NCBI RefSeq assembly: GCF_028882275.1
Contig: NZ_JARBUT010000006.1
Location: forward strand, 1-64,000
DNA length: 64,000 nt
Direction: 5' to 3'
From: Nocardiopsis sp. N85
GTDB taxonomy: Bacteria; Actinomycetota; Actinomycetes; Streptosporangiales; Streptosporangiaceae
The number at the start of each line of letters is the position of its first letter. Positions within the stretch are counted from its first letter, which is position 1. This document shows, piece after piece, positions 45,258-54,179 of this stretch. Made by a program: the position numbers and the translations under genes. The notes beneath the pieces are model-generated. The model searched no databases, was not told the DNA's origin, and worked only from the letters and a program-made list of their open reading frames with translations.

Positions 45258-45295
45258 CGTTCGTATAGCGAACGATTGTTCTCAAAGCGAACAAT
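45258..45295. promoter_or_regulatory. Tandem operators upstream of pcaI
   Basis: The first site is CGTTCG TATAG CGAACG (45,258-45,274, one base of asymmetry). The second site, 45,275-45,295, has arms ATTGTTC and GAACAAT. The arms share GTTC and GAAC, and AGCGAAC stands in both. This is typical of an IclR- or TetR-type operator pair overlapping a promoter. It differs from the TTCCGCTCAGTGGAA type found at pobA and pcaH, so a different regulator, or a second mode of the same one, is likely. Confidence 0.65.
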
Positions 45296-46111
45296 CAGGA
45301 AGACCGTAACCGTGCGAGCGGGCGCCCGTCAAGATCGCCCCGGCACCGGGTCACGCGGAGCGGCCGCCGTCTCCCCCGGGAGGGACCGGCCGAACCGTCT
45401 CGTGGGCGCTTCCCCGCAGGGCGCCCCCGCCCACCTCGGGATCGGTCGCTCGTGAGCGCGCACCCGCGCGGGGAGGGGGAGTCCGGGGCGGCGGTGCGCC
45501 GAGGTCGCCGGGGGATCGCGCGGGGAACGGTCGGACGGTCCCGCGAGGAGTCGACGGGCGAACATCGCGCGCACGCGGGGAACCACCCGGGCAGGGACAC
45601 CGTCGGGTGCCCCGGGGGCGGGGGCGCGCACGCGGAGAACCCCGGACAGGACGGCCGGGGACGCAGGAGGCATCGCGCACACGCGGGTGGCCCCGGCCCG
45701 GCGGGCGGCGCACCCCGTCGGATCCGGACGCGGACCGCACGCCCCGAGGGGACGGCGCGCAGGACACGACGGGCGCACCCCGGTCATGCGCGACCACCGT
45801 CCGGTTCCCCTGCCGGAGCGCCACCGCCACCGGGGTCGGTGGTCGATCGACCTCGAAGGCACCCGTGAACCGGGGCATCGCGGTGGACGCACCGCGCGCC
45901 GCCGGTTCCATCACCCACCGCCGGGGGCCCGTGCCGCCCGTCGGACGGCTCGCCGTCACCCCGCGCCGCTCCGGAGCCGAACCGCGCCGCGTCTCCGTCG
46001 CCAGGGCGGGCCCCCCGCTCGCGGGCATCGGCCCGCCGCAGCTCCGACGCCCGCCCCGGAAGGCCCCGGCCGCCACCGCCCTCGGGACGACCGCCGAGCG
46101 GTGCGCCCGAC
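45296..46111. other. No gene seen (about 815 bp)
   Basis: Extremely GC-rich sequence with overlapping open frames on both strands that read as Arg-, Gly- and Pro-rich chance proteins. No ribosome site or family motif stands out. It could contain a decayed gene. Confidence 0.45.
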
Positions 46112-47050
46112 TCAGCGCTCGGGGAACAGCGCGGCGCGCAACGCCTCCGTCTGCTCCCGACGGAAGGCCCGGACCACCTCGGTGCCCGCGAACTGCACCT
46201 CGAAACCGTGGAAGGCCCCCGGAACGATCGTGAGCGCGCACGGCACCCCGGCCTCCTCCAGACGGCGCGCGTAGGCGACGTCCTCGTCGTGGAACAGGTC
46301 GTTGGTGCCGACCCCGATCCACGCCGGGGGCAGCCCGGTGAGGTCCTCGCGCCGCGCCGGCGCCGCGTACGGGGAGATCCCCTCCGAACCGACCGGACGG
46401 CCCAGGTAGGCACCCCAGGCGAACCGGTTGCTCGCGGGCGACCACAGGCGCATGCCCGACGTGTCGACGTCGGTGCGCAGAGCGGTGCGGTCATCGAGCA
46501 TGGGGTAGACGAGCAGCTGGAACGCCGGTGCGGGACCGCCCCGGTCCCGGCACATCAGCGCCAGCCCGGCGGCCAGGCCGGCGCCGGCGCTCGCTCCGCC
46601 GATCGCGATCCGCCCGGGGTCGACGTCCAGGTCGGCGGCGTTGTCGACGATCCAGTTCAGGGCGGCGTAGGCGTCCTCCAGCCCGGCCGGTGCCGGGTGC
46701 CGGGGGGCCAGCCGGTAGCGGACGGCGACCACGGTGATGCCCAGGTCGCGTGCGAACGCGATGTTGCCCCTCTCGTCCTGCGCGGGGTGGCCCATGACAT
46801 GGCCGCCGCCGTGCATCCACAGCAGTGCGGGCGCGGTCCCCTCCACCGCCTTCGGCCGGTGGATCCACACCTCGACGGGCGGCGCCCCTTCCGGACCGGG
46901 CACGGTGCGGTGCTCGACGCGCATGTCCTCGGGGGCGGGTCCGGGTCGCATCTTCGAGGTGAGCCAGCGCAGAAGCCCCGCCGTGCCCCTGCGGACGGGC
47001 GGCGTGGGCAGGAAGCGGGCACGGGAAAGCTCGGGGTGCAGCGGGGGCAC
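46112..47050 (-). CDS. Alpha/beta hydrolase, HSL-type esterase
   Basis: The 312-aa protein has the hormone-sensitive-lipase family pattern: oxyanion-hole H-G-G-G-H (about residue 80), nucleophile Ser in G-G-A-S-A-G (about 153-158), and the catalytic His in F-H-G-F-E near the C-terminus, with an Asp in the stretch G-V-G-T-N-D-L-F-H-D. It should hydrolyse short-chain carboxyl esters. No signal peptide is seen. The gene stands alone between the pcaI promoter region and the CoA-transferase gene, and a role in aromatic-ester use is only a guess. Confidence 0.88.
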   Translation of the reverse strand: MPPLHPELSRARFLPTPPVRRGTAGLLRWLTSKMRPGPAPEDMRVEHRTVPGPEGAPPVEVWIHRPKAVEGTAPALLWMHGGGHVMGHPAQDERGNIAFARDLGITVVAVRYRLAPRHPAPAGLEDAYAALNWIVDNAADLDVDPGRIAIGGASAGAGLAAGLALMCRDRGGPAPAFQLLVYPMLDDRTALRTDVDTSGMRLWSPASNRFAWGAYLGRPVGSEGISPYAAPARREDLTGLPPAWIGVGTNDLFHDEDVAYARRLEEAGVPCALTIVPGAFHGFEVQFAGTEVVRAFRREQTEALRAALFPER

Positions 47051-47246
47051 GGGGACTCCTCGATGTTCGGCATCGGAAGATTACCCCCCGCCACCGACGG
47101 GACCGGCCCGAACGGGGCGAACGGGTGCGTCCACGGCCTTCCGGGCCCCGGTCCGCCGGGTTCCACGGGCCCCGCGCGGGTGTTCGCCGGCTCGGCCGGA
47201 ACCGCCTCGGACGGGCGTACCGCACCGGCGAGAACAGATCCCCCGG

Positions 47247-48593
47247 TCAGCGCCAGACGGGCCGGTCGCCGCCCCACAGGGTGGGCGGGGTGGCCCAGTC
47301 GGTCGGGGCGCCGGCGTAGCCGAGCGGCGAGCGCGCGTACCGCAGTCCCCCGTACGGCGAATCGGTCGTGGTGAGCCAGCGTTCCGGGTCGTGGGCGCCC
47401 TCCGGCGCGGAGGTCGGTTCGATGCCGTGCAGCAGCAGACCGGCCGTCCCGGCCAGCGACAGGCGCAGGTCACGGCCGCGGCCGTCGGCGGCCCGGTCGG
47501 CGAGGGCGCGCAGCACGGCTGCGGCCCGCGCGTAACCGGTCCCGTGGTCCAGTGCCTGGGCGGGCAGCGCGCCGGGCGCCCCGTCCTCGCCCGCCTCCAC
47601 CGCGGCGATCCCGACCCCGGCCTGCACCAGGCTGTCGAACCCGCGCCGGCCGGACCGGGGGCCCGACCAGCCCCAGGCGCACAGCCCGGCCGTGATCAGC
47701 CCGGGGCGGCGTTCGGCCAGGTCCTCGGGGGACAGGCCGTACCGGTCCAGGGCTCCGGGGCGGTAGCCGGTGATCACGACGTCGGCCGTGGCCAGCAGGT
47801 CCTCGAACCTCGCCCGGTCCTCGGTCGTGTCCAGGTCCAGCAGGGTGGAGCGCTTGCCGGGCGCGGTGTCGATGTGGGTGTCCCGGTCCTCGGGCGAGCG
47901 CGGTGTGTCCACCCGCAGTACGTCCGCGCCCAGCAGGGCGAGCGTGCGGGTGGCCACCGGGCCGGCGATGACCCGGGTCAGGTCGAGCACCCGCACCCCC
48001 GACGCGGGCAGGTCGACCGGCCCGGGGAGGTCCTTTCCGATCCCGCCCATGACGCGGGACTCCACGAGCGGCGGCCGGGTCGGGTCGGGGTGGTCCGCCA
48101 CGGCCACCGCGAGTCCTCCGGCGGCGTACACCGTCTCCTGCACCTGACGCGCCGACCGTCCGGCCAGCTCCCGGCCCAGGCCGTCGGCGTCGGCGCCTTG
48201 GGCCAGACCCAGGGCGGCCAGCAGCCGTTCCCGGTGGTGGGGGTAGTTGGCGTGGGTGCGCACCCACCCGTCCGCGGTGCGCCAGAACCCGGACAGGGGC
48301 GCGAAGGGCACCATCGGGCGCCCGTCCACCCGCAGGTGGCGCTCACTGACGAACGCGGTCGCGACCGCGCCCTCGTCCACCTCCACCGGCCGCACGGGGT
48401 CGCCGGTGCGCACGGACAACAGTTCGGCGGCCGCCAGCGAGCAGACACCAACGGTCGCGCGGGCGAGTTCCCGCACCGGCAGCCGTGCGGGCAACACCGG
48501 CCCGGCACCCCGGTAGGACACCCCCTCCACGAGGTCGGGCGGACCGCCCATCGCGGACCAGAACAGGGACGTGGTGGCGTCGCTTTCACCCAT
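47247..48593 (-). CDS. CoA-transferase family III (CaiB/BaiF-type)
   Basis: The 448-residue protein has the family III features V-L-D-L-T-R-V-I-A-G-P-V-A-T-R-T-L-A-L-L-G-A-D-V (about residues 200-223), K-R-S-T-L-L-D-L-D, and D-V-V-I-T-G-Y-R-P-G. The catalytic Asp would lie in the segment after K-R-S-T. The N-terminal 190 residues look like a second, degenerate copy of the fold. The substrate cannot be told. ATG at 48,593 is chosen over a GTG- or TTG-type start upstream. It is not obviously part of the siderophore set that follows. Confidence 0.82.
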   Translation of the reverse strand: MGESDATTSLFWSAMGGPPDLVEGVSYRGAGPVLPARLPVRELARATVGVCSLAAAELLSVRTGDPVRPVEVDEGAVATAFVSERHLRVDGRPMVPFAPLSGFWRTADGWVRTHANYPHHRERLLAALGLAQGADADGLGRELAGRSARQVQETVYAAGGLAVAVADHPDPTRPPLVESRVMGGIGKDLPGPVDLPASGVRVLDLTRVIAGPVATRTLALLGADVLRVDTPRSPEDRDTHIDTAPGKRSTLLDLDTTEDRARFEDLLATADVVITGYRPGALDRYGLSPEDLAERRPGLITAGLCAWGWSGPRSGRRGFDSLVQAGVGIAAVEAGEDGAPGALPAQALDHGTGYARAAAVLRALADRAADGRGRDLRLSLAGTAGLLLHGIEPTSAPEGAHDPERWLTTTDSPYGGLRYARSPLGYAGAPTDWATPPTLWGGDRPVWR

Positions 48594-48692
48594 GAGGGCA
48601 TTGTGTCCGAACGATCCCCGTGGCACGAGCACGACCCCCCGGACACCCGCCGCCCACCGGACGGCGTCCTCCCCGCCCTCGGGCGCCGGTGG

Positions 48693-49724
48693 TCAGGACC
48701 GGCCGCTCTCGCGCACGAGGAGCCACACCAGGTAGGCGCCGCCCAGACACACCGTGACCGCTCCCACCGGCAGCACCGTGTTCGGGAGCGCGTGCTGGGC
48801 GACCAGGTCGGCGGTGGACAACAGCACCGCCCCCACCAGGGCGGCCCCGAGCGGGTCCACGGTGCCGCCCCGGCCGGTCAGCCTCCGGGCGATCTGCGGC
48901 GCGGCGAGCGCGACGAACGAGATCGGCCCGGTCACCGCCGTCACGACGGAGGTGAAGCCGACACCGACCACCACCATGAGGACCTTGGTCCGCTCGACGG
49001 GGACCCCCGACATGGACGCGGTGTCGTCCCCCAGCTCCAGTTGCCGCATCCGGGGGCCGAGCACCGGCATGACCAGGACGAGCAGGGCCGCCCCCACCAC
49101 GGAGACGGCCACCGGCGGCCAGGCCGCGCCGTTGAGCGTGCCGGCACCCCAGACGGCGACCCGCAGCGCCATGTCCAGGTCGGCCTTGACCGAGAACCAG
49201 GTGTTGACGGAGGTGAGCATGGCGCTGATCGCGATGCCGACGATGATGAGCCGGAATCCCCGCATCCCCTGGCGCAGCGCCAGCAGGTACACCAGCAGCG
49301 CCGCCCCGAGCCCGCCCAGGACCGCGCCGCCCGCCGACGCGGCGTGTCCGCCGCCGCCCAGCAGGAGCACGCACACGACCCCGGTGTGGGCGCCGGTGTT
49401 GAGGCCGATGACGTCCGGGCTGCCCAGCGGGTTGCGCGTGAGCGACTGGAAGAGGGCTCCGCTCAGCCCCAGGCAGGCACCGAACAGGACCGCGGCCACC
49501 GCCCGAGGCGCGCGCCACTCCACGACGACCAGGCGGTTCGGGCCGTGGGCGTCCGGGGCCAGCGCCGCGATCACCTCGACGGGCGTCAGCGGCCGGGAGC
49601 CCATCGACAGGGCGGCCAGGAGGCAACCGAGCAGGAGGAGGAGCAGCAGGCCGTGGACGGCCGACGCGCGCAGGGACGAGCGCGGGCTCGCGCCCGCGAC
49701 GCGCAGGACGATCGTGTCGCTCAC
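48693..49724 (-). CDS. Iron-siderophore ABC permease (FecCD family), second subunit
   Basis: The 343-aa integral membrane protein has about nine to ten helices and the FecCD signature S-G-A-L-F-Q-S-L-T-R-N-P-L-G-S-P-D-V-I-G-L-N-T-G-A. It also has G-P-I-S-F-V-A-L-A-A-P-Q-I-A-R and the usual C-terminal helix pair. The GTG at 49,724 overlaps the TGA of the upstream permease (GTGA), so they are coupled. With its partner it forms the membrane channel of a ferric-siderophore importer. No ATPase gene follows. Confidence 0.92.
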   Translation of the reverse strand: MSDTIVLRVAGASPRSSLRASAVHGLLLLLLLGCLLAALSMGSRPLTPVEVIAALAPDAHGPNRLVVVEWRAPRAVAAVLFGACLGLSGALFQSLTRNPLGSPDVIGLNTGAHTGVVCVLLLGGGGHAASAGGAVLGGLGAALLVYLLALRQGMRGFRLIIVGIAISAMLTSVNTWFSVKADLDMALRVAVWGAGTLNGAAWPPVAVSVVGAALLVLVMPVLGPRMRQLELGDDTASMSGVPVERTKVLMVVVGVGFTSVVTAVTGPISFVALAAPQIARRLTGRGGTVDPLGAALVGAVLLSTADLVAQHALPNTVLPVGAVTVCLGGAYLVWLLVRESGRS

Positions 49725-50806
49725 GGCGCGCCCGCCTTCGCGCGGCGCACCAGCAGGATCAGGACGGGTGCCCCCAGCAGGGCGGTGATGACACCGACCT
49801 GGAGTTCGGCCGGCCACACGACCAGGCGTCCGATGACATCGGAGACCAGGAGCAGCACGGGCGCCAGGACCAGGGTGAACGGCAGGATCCACCGTTGGTC
49901 CGGTCCGGTGAGCAGGCGGACCGCGTGGGGCACCATCAGCCCGACGAAGCCGATGGGGCCGGCCGCCGCCGTGGCCGCCCCGCACAGCACCGCGATCACC
50001 ACCACCCCGCAACCGCGCGTCAGCGCGACGCGCGCCCCCACTGCGCGGGCGAGTTCGTCGCCCAGGGCCAGGGCGTTGAGCGGTCGTGCCAGGGCCAGGG
50101 CGGCGACGAGCCCGGCCAGGACGAACGGGGCGATGGTCGCCGCCGTGTCCTCCGGTCGATCGGCGAGCGTGCCGGCGCCCCAGTGGCGCATGCGGTCGAA
50201 GGCCATGGGGTCCATCAGGGACAGGGTCGAGGCCGCCCCGGTGAAGACCGCGCCGAGGGCGACGCCCACGAGGGTCAGGCGCAGGGGCGTGGCCCCGCCC
50301 GGGCCACGGGCGGCGATGAGGTACACCAGGGCGGTGGCGCCCAGGGCCCCGGCGAACCCGAGCCACAGGTACTGGTGGAGACGCGTCACCCCGAGCGCCG
50401 CCACGCCCACGGCGATGGCGAGGGCCGCCCCCGCGTTCACGCCGAGGATGCCGGGGTCCGCCAACGGATTGCGGGTCAGGGCCTGGGCCAGCGCCCCGGC
50501 CGCCCCGAGGGCGGCCCCCACGAGCACCCCCAGGATCGTGCGCGGTACGCGCAGGGAGAGCACCGTCAGGTGGTCGATCCCCTGCTCGGGCGAGGTGAGC
50601 GCGGTCCACACGGTGGACATCGGCAGGCGGGCGGACCCCAGCAGCAGGCTCGCCGCGCAGGACAGGGCGAGGAGGGCGACGCACAGGGCCGACCACAGGA
50701 GGCGTCGGCGGACGGAGCGCCCGCCGGACGCCGGCGGACGGGCCCCGGGGGTCCCGGGCGCTCCCCGCCCGCCCGCGCGGTCGAGGGCGGTCAGGGAGCG
50801 GTGCAC
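49721..50806 (-). CDS. Iron-siderophore ABC permease (FecCD family), first subunit
   Basis: The 361-aa membrane protein has a short polar N-terminus and the FecCD motifs A-G-A-L-A-Q-A-L-T-R-N-P-L-A-D-P-G-I-L-G-V-N-A-G-A and G-P-I-G-F-V-G-L-M-V-P-H. It starts 46 bases after the substrate-binding protein gene and ends inside the start of the second permease. The three genes form one minus-strand operon under the iron box at 51,912. Confidence 0.92.
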   Translation of the reverse strand: MHRSLTALDRAGGRGAPGTPGARPPASGGRSVRRRLLWSALCVALLALSCAASLLLGSARLPMSTVWTALTSPEQGIDHLTVLSLRVPRTILGVLVGAALGAAGALAQALTRNPLADPGILGVNAGAALAIAVGVAALGVTRLHQYLWLGFAGALGATALVYLIAARGPGGATPLRLTLVGVALGAVFTGAASTLSLMDPMAFDRMRHWGAGTLADRPEDTAATIAPFVLAGLVAALALARPLNALALGDELARAVGARVALTRGCGVVVIAVLCGAATAAAGPIGFVGLMVPHAVRLLTGPDQRWILPFTLVLAPVLLLVSDVIGRLVVWPAELQVGVITALLGAPVLILLVRRAKAGAP

Positions 50807-50852
50807 GCTCGGGACCCCGGGTGGGAGGCGCGGTGCGGGAGGACCGTCGGTC

Positions 50853-51863
50853 TCACGAGAACCGCTCCTCGACGATGTCCAGGAGCGCGAGTTCCTCGTC
50901 GTGGTCGGCGCGCAGGACCCAGTGGGGCAGGTCGTACGCGTGGCCCTCCTCGAACGCGGGCAGGGACTCGTACACGGGGGATTCGGCGAGGGTGGCGACG
51001 TCCACGGTGTCGCCGTTGAAGCCGAGGACGAACACCGTCGGGGCGGTCACCATCTGCCCGACCTGTTCGGTGGAGAGCTCGAACATGTCACCGCCGGCGG
51101 TGTACGGTTCGACGTCGTTCTCGGCGAAGAGCGGATCGGTCTCGAACCCGAGGCGTTCGAAAACCCGGGGAAGGCCGGTGCCCTCGATGAGCGCGTACGG
51201 GGTCTGGTCGGCGGTCATCACCAGGAAGGTGACGGGACCCGGGGACGGGGTGACGGCCTCGCGCACCTCCTCCACGCGTTCGTCGAAGGCGGCCACCAGT
51301 GCGTCGTAGCGCTCGCCCCGGTCGAAGACCTCTTCGGCGAGGAACCCGAACTGGTCCTGCCAGGTGGTGTGGGAACCGCTGACGATCACCGTCGGAGCGA
51401 TCTCGCCGAGCCGGTCGTAGGCGTCGACCGCCTGGACGAGGGGGAAGCCGATGCCTCCCGCGATGATGAGGTCGGGTTCGGCACCCAGGACCGCCTCCAT
51501 GTCGAAGCCGTCGGTGCTCCAGGGGAGGAACTCGGTCCCGTCCTCCTCGGCCTCCTCGGCCCAGAACTCCGAGAAGACGCCCTCGCCGTCGGCGTCCTCG
51601 GGGATCGTGGCCGCCACCGGGACGTCCAGGTCGTAGAGGTAGCCCGCCAGGGCGTAGTTGAGGACGACGACCCGCCGGGGGTCGACGGGAACGGTCACCT
51701 CGCCCTGGTCGGTGTCCACGACCCGGGTCTCCTCGGCCCCGCCGCCCCCGGCCTCGGTGGCGGCGTCGGTGGCGGCGTCGGTGGACCCGCATCCGGAGAG
51801 GACGAGGACCGCGGCCGCCACGGCGGAGGCCAGGGGGACGGGAACGGACGGAAGGGAGCGCAT
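50853..51863 (-). CDS. Siderophore-binding lipoprotein (FepB/FecB-type)
   Basis: The 336-residue protein has a lipoprotein signal, with the lipobox L-S-G-C at about residues 22-25, and a periplasmic-binding-protein II-type fold. Markers are V-V-V-L-N-Y-A-L-A-G-Y-L-Y, A-E-P-D-L-I-I-A-G-G and a C-terminal domain with A-P-T-V-F-V-L-G-F. It would catch ferric siderophore outside the membrane and pass it to the permeases. It is the first gene of the operon, about 50 bases downstream of an iron box. A siderophore-biosynthesis gene is not seen here, so a xenosiderophore is possible. Confidence 0.9.
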   Translation of the reverse strand: MRSLPSVPVPLASAVAAAVLVLSGCGSTDAATDAATEAGGGGAEETRVVDTDQGEVTVPVDPRRVVVLNYALAGYLYDLDVPVAATIPEDADGEGVFSEFWAEEAEEDGTEFLPWSTDGFDMEAVLGAEPDLIIAGGIGFPLVQAVDAYDRLGEIAPTVIVSGSHTTWQDQFGFLAEEVFDRGERYDALVAAFDERVEEVREAVTPSPGPVTFLVMTADQTPYALIEGTGLPRVFERLGFETDPLFAENDVEPYTAGGDMFELSTEQVGQMVTAPTVFVLGFNGDTVDVATLAESPVYESLPAFEEGHAYDLPHWVLRADHDEELALLDIVEERFS

Positions 51864-51911
51864 GGGGGCCTCGATCAGGGACGGGGAACGGACGAACGGC
51901 GATGCCGTAGA

Positions 51912-51930
51912 TAAGGTAAGGCTAGGCTAA
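51912..51930. promoter_or_regulatory. Iron box (DmdR1/IdeR-type operator)
   Basis: TAAGGTAAGGCTAGGCTAA matches the actinobacterial iron-box consensus TTAGGTTAGGCTAACCTAA at 15 of 19 positions. It lies in the divergent gap between the siderophore-binding lipoprotein (start 51,863) and the AraC regulator (start about 52,005). A DtxR-family repressor loaded with Fe(II) would shut off one or both directions. Confidence 0.8.
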
Positions 51931-52004
51931 TGCCCGAGTCGTCGCCGGTCGCGCCCCAGGTGACATCGACGGCCGCCCGAGACGACATGTTCCCTGGAGT
52001 GAGG

Positions 52005-52760
52005 ATGACGCTGGAACGGCTCCGCCGGATCGTGCCCGAGAACTCGATCCGGTTCCTGGGGCACGACACCCACGAACACGACGCGCCCCACCTGATCCAC
52101 GTGGTCGCGGGCAGGGCCGACATGGTCGTCGACGGCCGGGAGTTCACCCTCGGCGCACGGCACAACCTCTGGCTCGCCCCGCACGTGCCCCACGCCATGC
52201 GCCTGCGGGACGGCGGCATGGCCCTGGGGCCGATGCTCTCCCCGAACACGCTGCCCCCGGAACGGGTCCACCGCCTGGGGGTCGTGCCCGCCGTGACCCG
52301 GGTCATGATGACGGTCCTCGGCGCGGCCCCCGCCACCCCGGAGCAGATCGTCCCCTTCCGGGAGGCCCTCGACGCCGTGCTCCTGGGACCGGCCCGACAG
52401 CGCTTCCCCGTGTCCATGCCCGAACATCCGGTCGCCCGGGCCGTGGCGCGCGAGGCCGCCGCGTCCGACGCCACCCTGGACGAACTCGCCCGGCGCCACC
52501 ACGCCAGCGTCCGCCACGTCCAGCGTCTCTTCGTCGAGCAGACGGGACTCTCGTTCACCCGCTGGCGCACCCGCGCGCGGCTGAACACGGCGCTCGCCCG
52601 CATCCACGCCGGGTACGGCCTGGCCGAGGCCGCGCGCGCCTCGGGCTATCTGACCCGCAGCGGTCTGCTCCGCGCGCTGCGCCGGGAGACGGGGCTGCCG
52701 GAACACCTGCTCGCGGCCGACCCGCTGGCCGCCGTCGACGGTGTGCGGACCGTGGCCTGA
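52005..52760 (+). CDS. AraC-family regulator
   Basis: The 251-residue protein has an N-terminal cupin-type sensor (H-E-H-D-A-P-H-L-I-H-V-V-A-G near residue 25) and a C-terminal AraC DNA-binding domain with two helix-turn-helix units (about 160-240; L-D-E-L-A-R-R-H-H-A-S-V-R-H-V-Q-R-L-F and L-A-E-A-A-R-A-S-G-Y). ATG at 52,005 has GGAG upstream; earlier in-frame starts at 51,987 and 51,930 overlap the iron box and are less likely. Many siderophore loci use such a regulator to sense ferric siderophore, so control of the divergent uptake operon is a fair inference. Confidence 0.87.
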   Translation: MTLERLRRIVPENSIRFLGHDTHEHDAPHLIHVVAGRADMVVDGREFTLGARHNLWLAPHVPHAMRLRDGGMALGPMLSPNTLPPERVHRLGVVPAVTRVMMTVLGAAPATPEQIVPFREALDAVLLGPARQRFPVSMPEHPVARAVAREAAASDATLDELARRHHASVRHVQRLFVEQTGLSFTRWRTRARLNTALARIHAGYGLAEAARASGYLTRSGLLRALRRETGLPEHLLAADPLAAVDGVRTVA

Positions 52761-52956
52761 GAGACCGGACCGTTCGGCGCGTCCTCGCATCGGCGGCGCG
52801 CGGGCGGTCGGGCCCGTGTCACTCGGCGGGAGCGGCGCCTCCCGGGCCCCCGGGCACCGGACACGTGCGCCCGGCCCGCCGGCGGGTACGGCTCGTCACG
52901 GTCCGCGCCCCGGAGGGTTCCGAGGTCCCGGTGGTCGACGCGGGAACGGGCCCGTG

Positions 52957-53574
52957 TCACCCGGCGGCGCGGCGGAACCGGTACCACTTCGGCGAGGTCC
53001 GGTTCATCGGCCATCCCAGGCCGGCGGTCTCCGCGTCCTCCGCCGCGAGGAGATCCCATCCCGGCAACGCGGCCTCGACCTCCGCCTGGGAGACGCCCTC
53101 GACGAGCCGTCGGTACCGGGAGGGCCCGAAGGCGAGCATCAACAGGACGGCCCCGGGCGCGGCGAGCGCCGTCACCCCCCGCCCCTCCGCGGCCCGCTGA
53201 TCCGAATCCAGTCCCTGAAAGCAGCCGATGTCGAGGAAGAGGTCGAAGACGCCCAGACCGGCGGACTCCAGGTCGGTCACGTCCCCCACCACGTAGGTGA
53301 CCCCCGCGGGTCCCTTACGTCGCGCCGCCTCGATCGCCTGCGGCACGAGGTCGACGCCCACCGTCTCCCAGCCGCGCCGGGCCGGTTCGGGGGTGAACCG
53401 CCCGCGCCCGCAGCCGAGGTCCAGGGCCCGCCCGGGGCCGGCCGGCCGCTCACGGGCCTCACGGGCCTCACGGGCCTCACGGTCGAGCAGGGCGCCGAGC
53501 CGTTCCCCGCCCGCCGCTCCGTAGCGCTCCCAGGGGGTGAGGCCGAGGCGGTACATGCGCGCGTAGTTCGTCAT
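52957..53574 (-). CDS. Class I SAM-dependent methyltransferase
   Basis: The 205-aa protein has motif I A-L-D-L-G-C-G-R-G-R-F (about 51-61), motif II V-G-V-D-L at about 73, and motif III-type V-F-D-L-F-L-D-I-G-C-F. A Glu-Ala-Arg repeat (E-A-R-E-A-R-E-A-R-E) just before motif I comes from a 9-base tandem repeat at about 53,450-53,480 and may vary in length. The substrate is unknown. The gene is not linked in strand or spacing to its neighbours. Confidence 0.82.
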   Translation of the reverse strand: MTNYARMYRLGLTPWERYGAAGGERLGALLDREAREAREARERPAGPGRALDLGCGRGRFTPEPARRGWETVGVDLVPQAIEAARRKGPAGVTYVVGDVTDLESAGLGVFDLFLDIGCFQGLDSDQRAAEGRGVTALAAPGAVLLMLAFGPSRYRRLVEGVSQAEVEAALPGWDLLAAEDAETAGLGWPMNRTSPKWYRFRRAAG

Positions 53575-53975
53575 GGCCCCACGGTAGGTCGATCTTTCGG
53601 GGCACGCCGTTCACCCCCTTTCATCACCGCCACGGCGACGTGACCGCACGTCACAGGCCTGACGATCCGGCAGGGGGCGGATCCGGCGGCACTCCGAACG
53701 GCGTGCGGTGTCGTCGCCGGCGAGGGGGTCGGGGAAGCGGCCCCGCGTTCACCGGAGGGCCGCTCCCGGCCGGAAGGGGATCGTGTCGCGCGAGGGGTGC
53801 ACGCCACCGCCGCCCGGGGTGCCGCCCGACGGTGCGATGCCCTTCGGAAAAGGGCGCACCGGTGCCCTGTCATATGTCCTCCCGAAAACCAAGTCCGCGG
53901 CAGCGGCTCGACGTGACGGAAATCCCCATGATCGGGCCACCGGTGCGCCCGCGACCCTCTATCCCCTGTACGGGG

Positions 53976-54179
53976 TCAGAACTTCTTGTGCTTCGGAGTC
54001 AGGTATTCGCGCGTTCTCTCCCCCGCGTGCGCGACTTTTCCGGCGTTACCCTCGTCCCGCATCCTGCGTTTTCCGATGGCCTTGCCCAGGCCCTCCTCGA
54101 CCGTATCTCCGGTCTCGGACATCGCGGCCTCGCCCTTGCGGCTCTCGGACATTTCGATCGGCTCAGTTCGCTCACTCAC
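53976..54179 (-). CDS. Small charged protein, 67 aa
   Basis: The GTG at 54,179 has AGGAG seven bases upstream. The product is hydrophilic and helical, with two near-repeats M-S-E-S and M-S-E-T and a basic C-terminus ending K-H-K-K-F. It has the feel of CsbD-like or other small stress proteins, but I cannot assign it. It lies divergent from the SigB-type sigma factor gene, across a 576-base gap. Confidence 0.6.
   Translation of the reverse strand: MSERTEPIEMSESRKGEAAMSETGDTVEEGLGKAIGKRRMRDEGNAGKVAHAGERTREYLTPKHKKF

Noticed and set aside
45296..46111. Several 100- to 200-codon frames on both strands
   Set aside because: They are Arg-, Gly- and Pro-rich, overlap each other and lack ribosome sites.
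46734..51914. A plus-strand open frame of more than 1,700 codons across the siderophore and CoA-transferase region
   Set aside because: It lies antisense to four genes with clear families and motifs. Long antisense frames are common at this GC content.
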